This document shows, one piece after another, positions 1 through 8,305 of a stretch of DNA of 11,391 nucleotides. This DNA comes from an uncultured Clostridium sp. (GTDB lineage: Bacteria > Bacillota > Clostridia > Peptostreptococcales > Peptostreptococcaceae). Within the stretch, counting starts at the first letter, position 1; each line of letters starts with the position of its first letter. The notes beneath the pieces were generated by a model, which saw nothing but the letters and a program-made list of their open reading frames with translations, made no database searches and was not told the DNA's origin. The DNA is taken from NCBI GenBank assembly GCA_900550335.1, contig URRU01000045.1:1-11391 (forward strand), written 5' to 3'. The position numbers were made by a program, and so were the translations under genes.

Positions 1-23
1 TATGAAATAAAAATATAGTTAAT

Positions 24-80
24 AAGAACCTATAGATAGAGATAACTTTCATAAGTATCTATTCTAATAGGTTCTTTTTT
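24..80 (+). terminator. Rho-independent terminator, possibly bidirectional
   Basis: A 10-bp perfect outer stem (24-33 with 67-76, AAGAACCTAT / ATAGGTTCTT) can be extended inward by weaker AT pairing (34-38 with 56-60). It runs into a T tract at 75-80. On the plus strand it would end a gene lying outside the window to the left. On the minus strand it lies just past the stop codon of the 85-525 gene and is followed by T-rich sequence, so it could serve both convergent transcripts. The loop is AT-rich and lacks the GC-rich insert seen in the two large terminators further right. Confidence 0.75.
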
Positions 81-84
81 ATAT

Positions 85-525
85 TTACAATTCTTTTTCT
101 ATCATACAGATTCCTTCATGAACAGTAGTATAGAATATACAATTATTATCTTTAAAGAAAGAAATATCTAGCTGAATATCTTCATTAAAAGAAGTATAGT
201 ATTCTATTTCATTTTCAACCTTTACATTAAAAAAGTTAGAGTACTTTTTCATTATGTCAAATGTTTGAGAACATATTTTAAAAGTATATATTCGATAGTT
301 TTTCTTTTGTCCTCTGCTTACCTTTGTTCCAGGCCATGTACTTGTATTTTCTGAATTAGTAGAATAGGGCAAAAGTTTTTGTATTATTAATGGCATAGAG
401 TTATTATTTAAGTTAAAAAAATTTTTGTTTAAAGGGACTACTACTTTAAAAGAATCGCATTTATCAAATAATTTTTTCAACACTATCAAATATTGTTTTT
501 TATCTTTTATTATTATATTTTTCAT
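85..525 (-). CDS. Hypothetical protein, 146 aa, unrecognised
   Basis: I do not recognise this protein. It starts at ATG 523-525 with a GAGGT ribosome site seven bases upstream, and a good extended -10 promoter lies about 50 bases upstream, so it is likely a real gene. It is predicted cytosolic: there is no signal peptide or convincing membrane segment. The protein is rich in Lys, Asn, Ile, Phe and Tyr, with a central TWPGTKVSRGQKK stretch (about residues 63-75) and a C-terminal half of alternating hydrophobic residues suggesting beta strands. It stands alone on the opposite strand from every neighbour. Four of its five Gln codons are CAA, whereas secA uses CAG for all 32; this points to acquired DNA or to low expression. 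An accessory role is possible, but nothing in the sequence names one. Confidence 0.7.
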   Translation of the reverse strand: MKNIIIKDKKQYLIVLKKLFDKCDSFKVVVPLNKNFFNLNNNSMPLIIQKLLPYSTNSENTSTWPGTKVSRGQKKNYRIYTFKICSQTFDIMKKYSNFFNVKVENEIEYYTSFNEDIQLDISFFKDNNCIFYTTVHEGICMIEKEL

Positions 526-571
526 ATACCATACCTCATATAAATAAAATTCATTTTTAATATTAAATTTA

Positions 572-599
572 ATTATATCATGATAAATTAAAAATTAAA
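572..599 (-). promoter_or_regulatory. SigA-type promoter for the minus-strand hypothetical gene
   Basis: Read on the minus strand, TGATATAAT (complement of 572-580) is a perfect extended -10. Sixteen bases upstream lies TTTAAT (complement of 594-599), a partial -35. Transcription would begin near 565 and give a leader of about 40 nt before the ATG at 525. The region is very AT-rich, so chance matches are possible, but the extended -10 and its placement are good. Confidence 0.55.
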
Positions 600-731
600 T
601 ATTATGTTAAATCTATGTTTGCTAAAAGTAAAGTTATTTCAATACAATCCTACAAGTTAATAGAAAAAAACTATACTATAATTATATACTTAATCTATTT
701 TTCAAATTTTCATACATACACCTTTTTTTTA

Positions 732-740
732 TGGTAAAAT
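732..740 (+). promoter_or_regulatory. Probable extended -10 promoter for secA-prfB
   Basis: TGGTAAAAT at 732-740 fits an extended -10 (TGn plus TAAAAT). It lies about 68 bases before the secA start, giving a leader near 60 nt. No good -35 is present at 16-18 bases; TTCATA at 709-714 is too far at 20. A perfect TATAAT at 677-682, also without a -35, is an alternative. The rest of 526-807 is AT-rich and I see no other gene in it. Confidence 0.4.
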
Positions 741-807
741 GAAAGATAGCATAAAATTAGAATATGTAAAAATATAACATAAATTAGTTCGAAGGAGAGA
801 TTGAATT

Positions 808-3480
808 ATGGGTTTTTTAGATAGCCTGTTTAATATGGCTGATAGAAAAGATTTAAAAAAATTCGAAAAAACAGCAGACCTTATAGAATCATTAGAGCCA
901 AAATATGAGGCAATGAATGATGAAGAATTAAGGGGAATGACTGATAAATTTAAAGAAAGATTAGCTAATGGCGAAACAGTAGACGATATACTACCAGAAG
1001 CATTTGCAGTTGTTAGAGAAGCTTCAAAAAGAACATTAGGTCTTAGACACTACAAAGTTCAGTTAATAGGTGGTATGGTACTTCACGAAGGTAGAATAGC
1101 TGAGATGAAAACTGGGGAAGGTAAAACTCTTGTTGCTACTTGTCCAGTATATCTTAATGCCCTTGAAGGAAAAGGGGTACACGTTGTAACTGTCAACGAC
1201 TACCTAGCAAAACGTGACCGCGATCAGATGGCAAAAGTATACGAATTCTTAGGAATGACAGTAGGTGTTATAGTACACGGTCAGAGTCCAAAAGTTAGAA
1301 AAAGACAGTATGACTGCGATATAACTTACGGAACAAACAACGAATTTGGTTTCGACTACTTAAAAGACAACATGGTAATTCACGAAGAACAGATGGTTCA
1401 GAGAGAATTAAATTATGCTATAGTCGATGAGGTCGACTCTATATTAGTCGATGAAGCCAGAACTCCACTTATAATATCTGGACCTGGGGACAAATCAACT
1501 CATCTATACACAGATGCAAATACATTTGTAAATACTTTAAAACCAGACGATTATGAACAGGAAGAAAAAGATAAAGCTGTTTCACTTACTGAATCAGGTG
1601 TTAAAAAAGCAGAAATGTACTTCAATGTTGAAAATATAACTGACGTAGCCCATACAGAATTATATCATCATATAAATCAGGCTTTAAAAGCTCACGTTAT
1701 AATGAAGAGAGATGTTGACTATGTTGAAAAAGATGGTGAAATAGTTATAGTTGACGAATTCACAGGACGTTTAATGTTTGGTAGAAGATACTCAGATGGA
1801 CTTCATCAGGCTATAGAAGCTAAAGAAGGATTAAAAGTTCAGAGAGAATCTAAAACTTTAGCAACAATAACATTCCAGAACTACTTCAGAATGTACAACA
1901 AACTATCAGGAATGACTGGTACAGCTAAAACAGAAGAAGAAGAGTTTAAAGCAATATACAAAATGGACGTATTCCAGGTACCAACAAACAAACCTATGAT
2001 AAGAGAAGATTTACCAGATACAGTTTACAAAAGTACAAGAGGTAAATTCAATGCTGTTGCGGATGATATAGCAGAAAGACATGCTAAAAATCAGCCAGTT
2101 CTAGTAGGTACAGTTTCAATAGAAAAATCTGAAATACTTTCAGATATATTAAGAAAAAGAGGAATCAAACACGAGGTTCTAAATGCAAAATACCATGAAA
2201 AAGAAGCAGAAATAATAGCTCAGGCTGGTAGATTAGGTGCTGTTACAATAGCAACTAATATGGCTGGTAGGGGTACAGATATACTTCTAGGTGGTAACCC
2301 TTCATTCATGGCTATAAGAGAAATGAAGAAAATGAACTTCACTGAAGAAACTATAAACAGAGTAAATGCAGCTAATGAAGTAGCTGGTGTTGAAGAAAAT
2401 GAAGAATTAGATGCAGCTAGAAAAACATACCAGAAACTATACAAACAGTTCAAAGAACAGACAGATGCTGAACAGAAAGAAGTTCTTGCAGCTGGAGGAC
2501 TTTGCATAATAGGTACAGAAAGACACGAATCAAGACGTATAGACAACCAGTTAAGAGGTCGTGCTGGTAGACAGGGTGACCCAGGTTCTTCAAGATTCTA
2601 TATAGCACTTGACGATGATTTAATGAGATTATTCGGTTCTGAAAGAATTCAGGGATTAGTAGATAAAATAGGATTAGAAGAAGATATGCCAATAGAACAT
2701 AAAATGCTTACTAAATCTATAGAATCTGCTCAGAAAAAAGTCGAAGGTAAAAACTTCGGTATAAGAAAACATGTCCTAGAATACGATGATGTTATGAATA
2801 AACAGAGAGAAATCATATACAAAGAAAGAAGAAGAGTTCTTGCTGGAGAAAACTTACAGGAACAGATTCAGGATATGATTCACTCAATAATAGAAGATGC
2901 GGTTTCAGAATACGACTTAGAAACTGGATTCAATTCAGAAGAATTCAAAAAATATATGTACAATAAATTTATGCCTGTTGGAAGTCTTGAAGATATAGAC
3001 TTTACAGGATTAAACTCTATAGAATTAACTGAAAAAGTTAATGAAAGAGCAATACAGTTATACACTATAAAAGAAGAAAATATAGGTTCAGATAGAATGA
3101 GAGAAGTTGAAAGAATAGTACTTCTTCAGTCTGTTGATAACCATTGGATAGACCATATAGATGCAATGGATCAGTTACGTCAGGGTATAGGACTAAGAGC
3201 TTTAGGACAGCAGGACCCAGTTATAGCATACAAAATGGAAGGTTTCGACATGTTTGATGATATGAACAAACTGATAAGAGAAGATACAGTTAGGTTCTTA
3301 TTCAATATAACTGTTGAAGTTCCAGCTGAAAGAAAAGCTGTAGTAGACGTAGATAAATTAGAATCTCCTGATACAGAAGGAACAGGTAAAAAACCAGTTG
3401 TAGCTGATAAAAAAGTGGGAAGAAATGATCCTTGTCCTTGTGGAAGCGGTAAAAAATATAAAAACTGCTGTGGAAGATAA
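808..3480 (+). CDS. secA: Preprotein translocase ATPase subunit SecA
   Basis: SecA is the cytosolic and membrane-peripheral motor that pushes unfolded preproteins through SecYEG using ATP. At 890 aa it has full family length. The start ATG is preceded by AGGAGAG eight bases upstream. Visible motifs in order: Walker A GEGKT (103-107), NDYLAKRD (130-137), the FGFDYL block (180-185), Walker B DEVD (207-210), the preprotein cross-linking region up to about 370, NMAGRGTD of the second nucleotide-binding domain (484-491) and [11 protein letters not shown] (581-591). A helical scaffold/wing region follows. The C-terminal SEC-C zinc motif is intact, with Cys 876, 878, 887 and 888. The intact zinc tail and length favour the canonical SecA (SecA1) over an accessory SecA2. 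All 32 Gln codons are CAG. It is the first gene of a probable secA-prfB operon; prfB begins 31 bases after its stop. Confidence 0.98.
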   Translation: MGFLDSLFNMADRKDLKKFEKTADLIESLEPKYEAMNDEELRGMTDKFKERLANGETVDDILPEAFAVVREASKRTLGLRHYKVQLIGGMVLHEGRIAEMKTGEGKTLVATCPVYLNALEGKGVHVVTVNDYLAKRDRDQMAKVYEFLGMTVGVIVHGQSPKVRKRQYDCDITYGTNNEFGFDYLKDNMVIHEEQMVQRELNYAIVDEVDSILVDEARTPLIISGPGDKSTHLYTDANTFVNTLKPDDYEQEEKDKAVSLTESGVKKAEMYFNVENITDVAHTELYHHINQALKAHVIMKRDVDYVEKDGEIVIVDEFTGRLMFGRRYSDGLHQAIEAKEGLKVQRESKTLATITFQNYFRMYNKLSGMTGTAKTEEEEFKAIYKMDVFQVPTNKPMIREDLPDTVYKSTRGKFNAVADDIAERHAKNQPVLVGTVSIEKSEILSDILRKRGIKHEVLNAKYHEKEAEIIAQAGRLGAVTIATNMAGRGTDILLGGNPSFMAIREMKKMNFTEETINRVNAANEVAGVEENEELDAARKTYQKLYKQFKEQTDAEQKEVLAAGGLCIIGTERHESRRIDNQLRGRAGRQGDPGSSRFYIALDDDLMRLFGSERIQGLVDKIGLEEDMPIEHKMLTKSIESAQKKVEGKNFGIRKHVLEYDDVMNKQREIIYKERRRVLAGENLQEQIQDMIHSIIEDAVSEYDLETGFNSEEFKKYMYNKFMPVGSLEDIDFTGLNSIELTEKVNERAIQLYTIKEENIGSDRMREVERIVLLQSVDNHWIDHIDAMDQLRQGIGLRALGQQDPVIAYKMEGFDMFDDMNKLIREDTVRFLFNITVEVPAERKAVVDVDKLESPDTEGTGKKPVVADKKVGRNDPCPCGSGKKYKNCCGR

Positions 3481-3511
3481 TAAAAAGATAAAGGCAATTT
3501 AGGAGGAAACA

Positions 3512-4625
3512 ATGCTAAATGTGCAGGAATACAGACACGAATTAGATGCGATGTCTGAAAATATACAAGAATTGAGTGTTTCTCTTTGACATAGAAAGAC
3601 TCAAAGAAAAGATAATAGAAAACGAGCAAGATATGGAAAGACAGGATTTTTGGGAAGATAATGAAAAAGCTCATAAAGTTCTTCAGGAAAACAAAAAACT
3701 TTGTGAGACTGTAGAAAAATTTGAGCAGCTTAAAAAAAATCTTGAAGATATAGAAGTATTAATCGAGCTTGGACTTGAAGAAGACGATTCAGAGGATATA
3801 GAAAAGGAAGTTTCTGATTCTATAAATAAATTAAAAGATGTGATCGATGAAATAACAATTCAGACGCTTTTAAGTGGTGAATACGACAAGAATAATGCAA
3901 TAGTCTCTATAAATGCTGGTACTGGAGGCCTTGATGCTCAGGATTGGGCTCAGATGCTTCTTAGAATGTACATAAGATGGGCAGAAGGTAGAGATTATAA
4001 GGTTAAACTTTTAGACTTAATCTCAGATCCAGAAGCTGGTATAAAAACAGCTGTGATGCTTATTCAAGGAGACAACGCCTATGGATATTTAAAAGGAGAA
4101 AAAGGAGTGCATAGAATTGTAAGAATTTCTCCATTTGACCCCTCTGGAAAGAGACATACATCTTTTGCATCTGTTGATGTAATACCAGAGCTAGATGAAA
4201 ATATAGAGGTAGAGATAAATCAGAGTGATTTAAAAGTAGATACATACAGAGCATCTGGTGCAGGTGGTCAGCATGTAAATACTACAGACTCTGCTGTTAG
4301 AATAACTCATCTTCCAACAGGAATTACAGTTCAGTGTCAGAATGAAAGGTCTCAGCACCTTAATAGAGAAGTTGCTATGAGAATGCTTATGGCTAAACTT
4401 ATCGATATTAAGGAAATGGAACAGAAGGAAAAGATTGAGGATTTACAGGGTAAATATACTCAGATAACTTGGGGTAGCCAGATAAGATCTTATGTGTTTC
4501 AGCCGTATAAAATGGTAAAAGACCATAGAACAAATACGGAAACAGGAAATGTTGATGCTGTGATGAATGGAAATATTGATATATTTATTAATTCGTATTT
4601 AACTCGGAAAAAATTAAATAAATAA
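3512..4625 (+). CDS. prfB: Peptide chain release factor 2, made by programmed +1 frameshift
   Basis: RF2 recognises UGA and UAA in the ribosomal A site and triggers peptide release. The gene is in two frames. ATG 3512, behind a strong AGGAGG (3501-3506), opens a 25-codon frame ending at UGA 3587-3589; the rest is read in the +1 frame from GAC 3588 to TAA 4623-4625, giving 370 aa, the usual RF2 length. In the joined protein the stop-codon recognition tripeptide is SPF (206-208) and the catalytic GGQ is at 251-253, close to the positions in E. coli RF2. The N-terminal helical domain is rich in Glu and Lys. Gln codons are 16 CAG to 3 CAA. The gene follows secA by 31 bases with no terminator between, so it is probably co-transcribed. 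A large structured terminator begins two bases after the stop. Confidence 0.97.
3574..3590 (+). promoter_or_regulatory. RF2 autoregulatory frameshift site (CUU UGA C)
   Basis: The slippery codon CTT (3584-3586) is followed by the in-frame stop TGA (3587-3589) and C, the classic RF2 site. When RF2 is scarce, the ribosome pauses at UGA, slips +1 and continues as Asp-Ile-Glu; when it is plentiful, translation stops after 25 aa. The stimulatory Shine-Dalgarno-like element is poor here: GAGTG (3574-3578) lies five bases before CTT, whereas E. coli has a strong AGGGGG three bases before. Confidence 0.95.
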
Positions 4626-4626
4626 A

Positions 4627-4708
4627 AAAAGAAGGGAGTAGCTTGCCTACACTGGCGCCTCTACAGGCGACGGGCGTGTAGTGCAATTCTACTCCCTTCT
4701 TTTATTTT
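4627..4708 (+). terminator. Large structured terminator after prfB
   Basis: A perfect 15-bp outer stem (4627-4641 with 4689-4703; AAAAGAAGGGAGTAG against its complement) carries an A run on the 5' side and a T run on the 3' side, so it can act as a rho-independent terminator for prfB and could work on the minus strand as well. Instead of a short loop it encloses a 47-base GC-rich insert that folds further (see the 4642-4688 entry). It starts two bases after the prfB stop. Confidence 0.85.
4642..4688 (+). other. GC-rich structured insert inside the prfB terminator
   Basis: Within the terminator stem, TTGC (4643-4646) pairs with GCAA (4683-4686). CTACAC (4647-4652) pairs with GTGTAG (4676-4681), leaving T4682 as a single bulge. 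CGCC (4656-4659) pairs with GGCG (4666-4669) around a TCTACA loop. G+C is far above the surrounding sequence. There is no reading frame, and I find no match to a riboswitch or ribozyme class I know. It could be a 3' UTR-derived RNA, a protein-binding hairpin, or a small palindromic element lodged in the terminator. The structure is seen by eye; the function is unknown. Confidence 0.5.
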
Positions 4709-4773
4709 ACAAGTTCTAAATTTTTTACTGAGTTAAAAAACGAATTAAGTAAATGTATCTTAAGAGTGAGATG

Positions 4774-4802
4774 TTGGAGAAGTTTGTTTTTTGAAGTATA
4801 AT
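4774..4802 (+). promoter_or_regulatory. SigA-type promoter for tex
   Basis: A perfect TATAAT (4797-4802) lies 17 bases after TTGGAG (4774-4779), which keeps the TTG of the -35 consensus. Transcription would start near 4809, about 34 bases before the chosen TTG start. It lies downstream of the prfB terminator, so tex is probably its own transcription unit. Confidence 0.6.
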
Positions 4803-4830
4803 ATTATTTAGAGTAAATGATTTTAAGATT

Positions 4831-4836
4831 GGAGTG
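4831..4836 (+). promoter_or_regulatory. Ribosome binding site that fixes the tex start
   Basis: GGAGTG (4831-4836) is the only good Shine-Dalgarno match here. It overlaps the in-frame GTG at 4834, so it cannot serve that codon, but it lies six bases before the in-frame TTG at 4843. The TTG is therefore the better start. Confidence 0.7.
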
Positions 4837-4842
4837 ATTTTC

Positions 4843-6981
4843 TTGGATATTAAGGAAATTTTGAAGGAAGAGTTCAGCCTAAAGGATTTTCAGGTTGTTA
4901 ATACGATAGAGCTTATTGATGAGGGGAATACTATTCCGTTCATTGCGAGATATAGAAAGGAAAAGACTGGGGAGATGAGTGATACTGTTCTTAGACAGTT
5001 CCACGAAAAACTAGTTTACCTTAGAAATTTAGAGGCAAGAAAGGAAGATGTTATTAGGCTTATTGATGAGCAAGGAAAATTGACTAAGGAAATTTCTAAG
5101 GCTGTTGAGAAGGCGAATACTCTTCAGGAAGTTGAGGATGTTTACGCACCATTTAAGAAGAAAAAGAGAACTAGAGCATCTATTGCTAAGGAAAAGGGAT
5201 TAGAAAAACCTGCACTTGAGATAATGTATGGTAAAACTGATGATGTAGATGGACTAGCTAGTAAATATATAGACGAAGAAAAAGATTTAAAATCTGTAGA
5301 AGATGTTTTAAAAGGTGTTAATGATATAATTGCCGAGATTGTTTCAGATGATGCAGAAGTTAGAAAATATTTAAGAGAAAATGCAAGAAATAGAGGGAGA
5401 GTTGTATCTAAGGGAAGCTCTGACGAAAAGACTGTTTATGAAATGTATTACGACTATTCAGAGCCAGTGAAATATATAGCGCCACATAGGATATTAGCTG
5501 TAAATAGGGGAGAAAATGAAAAAATCTTAAAGGTTAAAATAGAAATAGACGACGAATATGTAAAAGGTTGGATAGAAAGAAGATATACTAAGAAATTATC
5601 TGGAAAATGTAGGGAAATAGTTGTTGAAGCTATAGAAGATGCGTATAAGAGACTTATTTTCCCTGCGATTGAAAGAGAGATAAGAAACGAACTTACAGAA
5701 AAAGGTCAGGAAAGAGCTATAAGTGTATTTGGTAAGAACTTAAATAGCCTACTTCTTCAGCCACCTATACATGGGAAAAATGTTATGGGATTTGACCCTG
5801 GAATTAGAACTGGATGTAAGATTGCGGTAGTTGATAGAAATGGTAAGTTCTTAGATTCTGCTGTTGTGTTTGTTACAGGAAGTCAGGCTAAAAAATCTGA
5901 GGCAGAAAAGGAATTAATTGGATTAATTAAAAAACACGATATAGATATAATAGCTATTGGAAATGGTACAGCTTCTAGGGAATCTGAAGCATTTGTTGCA
6001 AATATGATAAAGGAAAATAAATTAGATGTTAAATACGTTATTGTAAGTGAAGCAGGGGCATCTGTGTATTCAGCTTCAGAATTAGCAGCTAAAGAACATC
6101 CAGACATAAACGTATCTATCAGGGGGGCGATTTCTATAGCTAGAAGAATTCAGGATCCTCTTGCTGAGCTTATAAAAATAGATCCCAAAAGCATAGGTGT
6201 AGGTCAGTATCAGCACGATGTTAATGGAAAAAGACTTGAGGAAGTATTAGACGGTGTTGTAGAGGATGCGGTAAATAGTGTAGGTGCAGACTTAAATACA
6301 GCATCTGCATCGCTTTTAGAACATGTTGCAGGAATTAGTTCAGCTGTAGCTAAAAACATCGTAGCATACAGAGAAGAAAATGGAGAATTCAAATCTAGAA
6401 GTGAAATTAAAAAAGTAAGTAAACTTGGACCAAAAGCATTTACACAGTGTGCAGGATTTTTAAGAATTCCAGAAGCTAAAAACCCTCTTGATAATACAGG
6501 AGTTCATCCAGAAAGTTATGCTACTTGTGAAAAAATGCTAACTGTGCTTGGATATTCTAAAGACGATATAAAAAATGGAAATTTAAAGGATATAGATGAA
6601 AAAGTTAAGGCTAAGGGATTAACTAAATTAGCTGAAGAACTTGAATCAGGAGTGCCTACAATCAAAGATATAATTGCAGAGATTAAAAGACCAGGTAGAG
6701 ACCCTAGAGAAGATGGTATGAAGCCAATTCTTAGAACTGATGTGCTTAGCATGGACGATTTAAGAGATGGAATGGTGCTTAAAGGTACTGTTAGAAATGT
6801 TGTCGATTTTGGTGCGTTTGTCGATATTGGTGTTAAAACTGATGGACTTGTTCACAAGAAAGAAATGGGTGTAAAGGTTAATGATCCGATGGAAGTTGTA
6901 TCTGTTGGGGATATAATAGATGTTAAGGTTATAAATGTTGATAAGGAAAAAAATAGAATAGCATTAAGTATGAATGTATAA
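4843..6981 (+). CDS. tex: Tex family S1-domain RNA-binding transcription accessory protein
   Basis: Tex is a conserved cytosolic nucleic-acid-binding protein linked to transcription and, in some species, to toxin gene expression and stress survival; its exact role is unsettled. Starting at TTG 4843 the protein is 712 aa, near the usual family length. Domains in order: the helical Tex N-terminal region (about 1-190), a YqgF/RNase H-like fold with FDPGIRTG (317-324) and AIGNGTASRESEAF (371-384), a strongly conserved block around SIARRIQDPLAELIKIDP (431-448), helix-hairpin-helix repeats (about 490-545), and a C-terminal S1 domain (about 643-712) containing GTVRNVVDFGAFVDIG. All parts are present with no frameshift. 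Eleven of 12 Gln codons are CAG. It has its own promoter upstream and a simple terminator five bases after the stop, so it appears monocistronic. Confidence 0.95.
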   Translation: MDIKEILKEEFSLKDFQVVNTIELIDEGNTIPFIARYRKEKTGEMSDTVLRQFHEKLVYLRNLEARKEDVIRLIDEQGKLTKEISKAVEKANTLQEVEDVYAPFKKKKRTRASIAKEKGLEKPALEIMYGKTDDVDGLASKYIDEEKDLKSVEDVLKGVNDIIAEIVSDDAEVRKYLRENARNRGRVVSKGSSDEKTVYEMYYDYSEPVKYIAPHRILAVNRGENEKILKVKIEIDDEYVKGWIERRYTKKLSGKCREIVVEAIEDAYKRLIFPAIEREIRNELTEKGQERAISVFGKNLNSLLLQPPIHGKNVMGFDPGIRTGCKIAVVDRNGKFLDSAVVFVTGSQAKKSEAEKELIGLIKKHDIDIIAIGNGTASRESEAFVANMIKENKLDVKYVIVSEAGASVYSASELAAKEHPDINVSIRGAISIARRIQDPLAELIKIDPKSIGVGQYQHDVNGKRLEEVLDGVVEDAVNSVGADLNTASASLLEHVAGISSAVAKNIVAYREENGEFKSRSEIKKVSKLGPKAFTQCAGFLRIPEAKNPLDNTGVHPESYATCEKMLTVLGYSKDDIKNGNLKDIDEKVKAKGLTKLAEELESGVPTIKDIIAEIKRPGRDPREDGMKPILRTDVLSMDDLRDGMVLKGTVRNVVDFGAFVDIGVKTDGLVHKKEMGVKVNDPMEVVSVGDIIDVKVINVDKEKNRIALSMNV

Positions 6982-6985
6982 ACAG

Positions 6986-7026
6986 AAAAAGACTGCTAAC
7001 AAAATAATGTAGCAGTCTTTTTATTT
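6986..7026 (+). terminator. Rho-independent terminator after tex
   Basis: A perfect 13-bp stem (6986-6998 with 7010-7022; AAAAAGACTGCTA / TAGCAGTCTTTTT) with an 11-base loop is followed by ATTT. This is a standard terminator and makes a useful contrast with the two large ones. Its T-rich tail runs directly into the -35 of the next promoter. Confidence 0.92.
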
Positions 7027-7053
7027 GATAACACTTAAAAATTCTAATATAAT
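7025..7053 (+). promoter_or_regulatory. Near-consensus SigA promoter for the amidohydrolase-tsaEB-rimI-tsaD unit
   Basis: TTGATA (7025-7030) and TATAAT (7048-7053) are separated by exactly 17 bases, matching 11 of 12 consensus positions. Transcription would begin near 7060, leaving a leader of about 68 nt. A second TATAAT at 7091-7096 has only a poor -35 and is the weaker alternative. Confidence 0.75.
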
Positions 7054-7073
7054 ATATTATGAAACAGTATGCA

Positions 7074-7106
7074 ATGATATATTGAAGTTGTATAATAGTA
7101 TATCAT
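7074..7106 (+). repeat. 8-bp inverted repeat in the amidohydrolase leader
   Basis: ATGATATA (7074-7081) and TATATCAT (7099-7106) are perfect inverted repeats with a 17-base spacer. They flank the secondary TATAAT at 7091-7096 and end seven bases before the ribosome site. They could form an operator or a weak leader hairpin. The sequence is AT-only apart from one G/C per arm, so chance is a real possibility. Confidence 0.35.
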
Positions 7107-7127
7107 CTCATAGAAAGGAAGATATAT

Positions 7128-8303
7128 ATGATTCTTATAAAAAATGGAAACATAAACACAGTAACAAATGGAGAAATAAAAGGAGATATCCTTATAAAAA
7201 ATAAAAAAATAGAAAAAATTGCAGAATCAATAGATACAACAGGTCTTGAAGATGTTGAGATAATCGATGCAGAGGGATTAAATGTATTTCCAGGATTTAT
7301 CGATGCTCATACACATCTTGGACTTTGGGAAGATGGTCTAGGGTTTGAGGGAGCAGATGGAAATGAAGAAACTGATCCAATTACACCTAATCTAAACCCC
7401 ATAGACGCTATAAACCCAATGGACCATACATTTAAGGAAGCATACGAAGGAGGAATCACGTCTGTATGTGTAACTCCAGGAAGTGCAAATGTAATGGGAG
7501 GACAGTGTATAGCTATAAAGACATTTGGAAAAAGAATAGATAAAATGGTAATAAAAAATCCTGTAGCTGTAAAAATAGCATTTGGTGAAAATCCAAAAAG
7601 TTGTTATGGTCAGGAGGAAAAATCTCCTCAGACAAGAATGGCAATTGCAGCTACACTTAGAGAGAATTTTAGAAAAGCACAGGACTATCTTGAAGAATTA
7701 AGCTTTTACAGTGAAGCTGATGACAATGATATAGATAAACCTGAGTACGATATGAAGCTTGAAAGTTTAATACCGGTACTTAGAAGAAGAATACCTCTAA
7801 AAGCACATGCACATAGAGCTGATGATATATTTACAGCTATAAGAATTGCAAAGGAATTCGACTTAAAGCTAACTATAGACCACTGTACAGAAGGGCATTT
7901 AATAGTAGATGAGCTTCTTGAAGAAGATGGAGAATATCCAATAATAGTAGGGCCATCATTAACAGATAGATTTAAACCAGAGCTTAGAAACCTTTCTCTT
8001 GAAACAGCTGGAATACTTTCAAATGCAGGTATAGAAGTATCTCTAATGACAGACCACCCTGTAATACCAGTTCAGCACCTTCCAATGTGTGCAGGAATGG
8101 CTATTAAAAATGGTATGAAAGAAGATGCAGCACTTAGAGCGATAACTATAAACCCAGCTAAAACACTTGGAATAGACAAAGAAGTAGGCTCTCTTGAAGA
8201 AGGTAAGGATGCTGATATAGTTTTATGGGAAGGTTCGCCATTTGATTTAGGTGGAAAAGTAATGTGTACAATAATAAATGGAAAAGTTGTTTATAGGAGA
8301 TAA
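7128..8303 (+). CDS. Metal-dependent amidohydrolase (imidazolonepropionase/HutI-like superfamily)
   Basis: This is a 391-aa member of the amidohydrolase superfamily, enzymes that hydrolyse C-N bonds using one or two divalent metals in a TIM barrel. Metal-site residues are visible: HTH after beta strand 1 (His61 and His63 in GFIDAHTHLG), His227/His229 (KAHAHR), His252/His257 (IDHCTEGH) and Asp309 (MTDHP). The N-terminal beta-sandwich and the C-terminal 'NPAKTLGID...GSLEEGKDADIVLW' signature (342-367) are typical of the family. There is no signal peptide, so it is probably cytosolic. It starts at ATG 7128 behind AAAGGAAG (7114-7121). The substrate cannot be read from the sequence; hut genes are not visible nearby, so calling it HutI would be unsafe. 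All five Gln codons are CAG, so it looks native. It heads the operon, and its last codons contain the ribosome site for tsaE. Confidence 0.88.
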   Translation: MILIKNGNINTVTNGEIKGDILIKNKKIEKIAESIDTTGLEDVEIIDAEGLNVFPGFIDAHTHLGLWEDGLGFEGADGNEETDPITPNLNPIDAINPMDHTFKEAYEGGITSVCVTPGSANVMGGQCIAIKTFGKRIDKMVIKNPVAVKIAFGENPKSCYGQEEKSPQTRMAIAATLRENFRKAQDYLEELSFYSEADDNDIDKPEYDMKLESLIPVLRRRIPLKAHAHRADDIFTAIRIAKEFDLKLTIDHCTEGHLIVDELLEEDGEYPIIVGPSLTDRFKPELRNLSLETAGILSNAGIEVSLMTDHPVIPVQHLPMCAGMAIKNGMKEDAALRAITINPAKTLGIDKEVGSLEEGKDADIVLWEGSPFDLGGKVMCTIINGKVVYRR

Positions 8304-8305
8304 AT

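Noticed and set aside
739..777. Twelve-codon frame upstream of secA as a possible SecM-like leader peptide
   Set aside because: It has no ribosome site, overlaps the likely -10 box so would start before the transcript does, and shows no arrest-like motif.
3180..3674. Minus-strand open frame of 164 codons over the secA end and prfB start
   Set aside because: It is antisense to two clear genes and the translated sequence is low-complexity and hydrophobic without family features; it is a shadow of the coding strand.
3576..4625. prfB starting at GTG 3576 as a single-frame gene
   Set aside because: The strong AGGAGG and ATG at 3501-3514, followed by CTT TGA C, show the standard RF2 frameshift gene; GTG 3576 has no proper ribosome site and would lose the RF2 N-terminus.
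4627..4703. Integron attC site reading of the prfB hairpin
   Set aside because: The conserved core boxes (GTTRRRY and its partner) are absent, and there is no integrase or cassette nearby.
4627..4703. Known riboswitch or self-cleaving ribozyme in the hairpin
   Set aside because: I find no hammerhead core (CUGAUGA...GAAA), no twister or fluoride-type consensus, and the element lies after a stop codon rather than before a gene.
4728..4752. TTTTTTA/TAAAAAA hairpin downstream of the prfB terminator as another terminator
   Set aside because: The stem is only A-T pairs with no GC core and no following T tract; it is expected by chance in such sequence.
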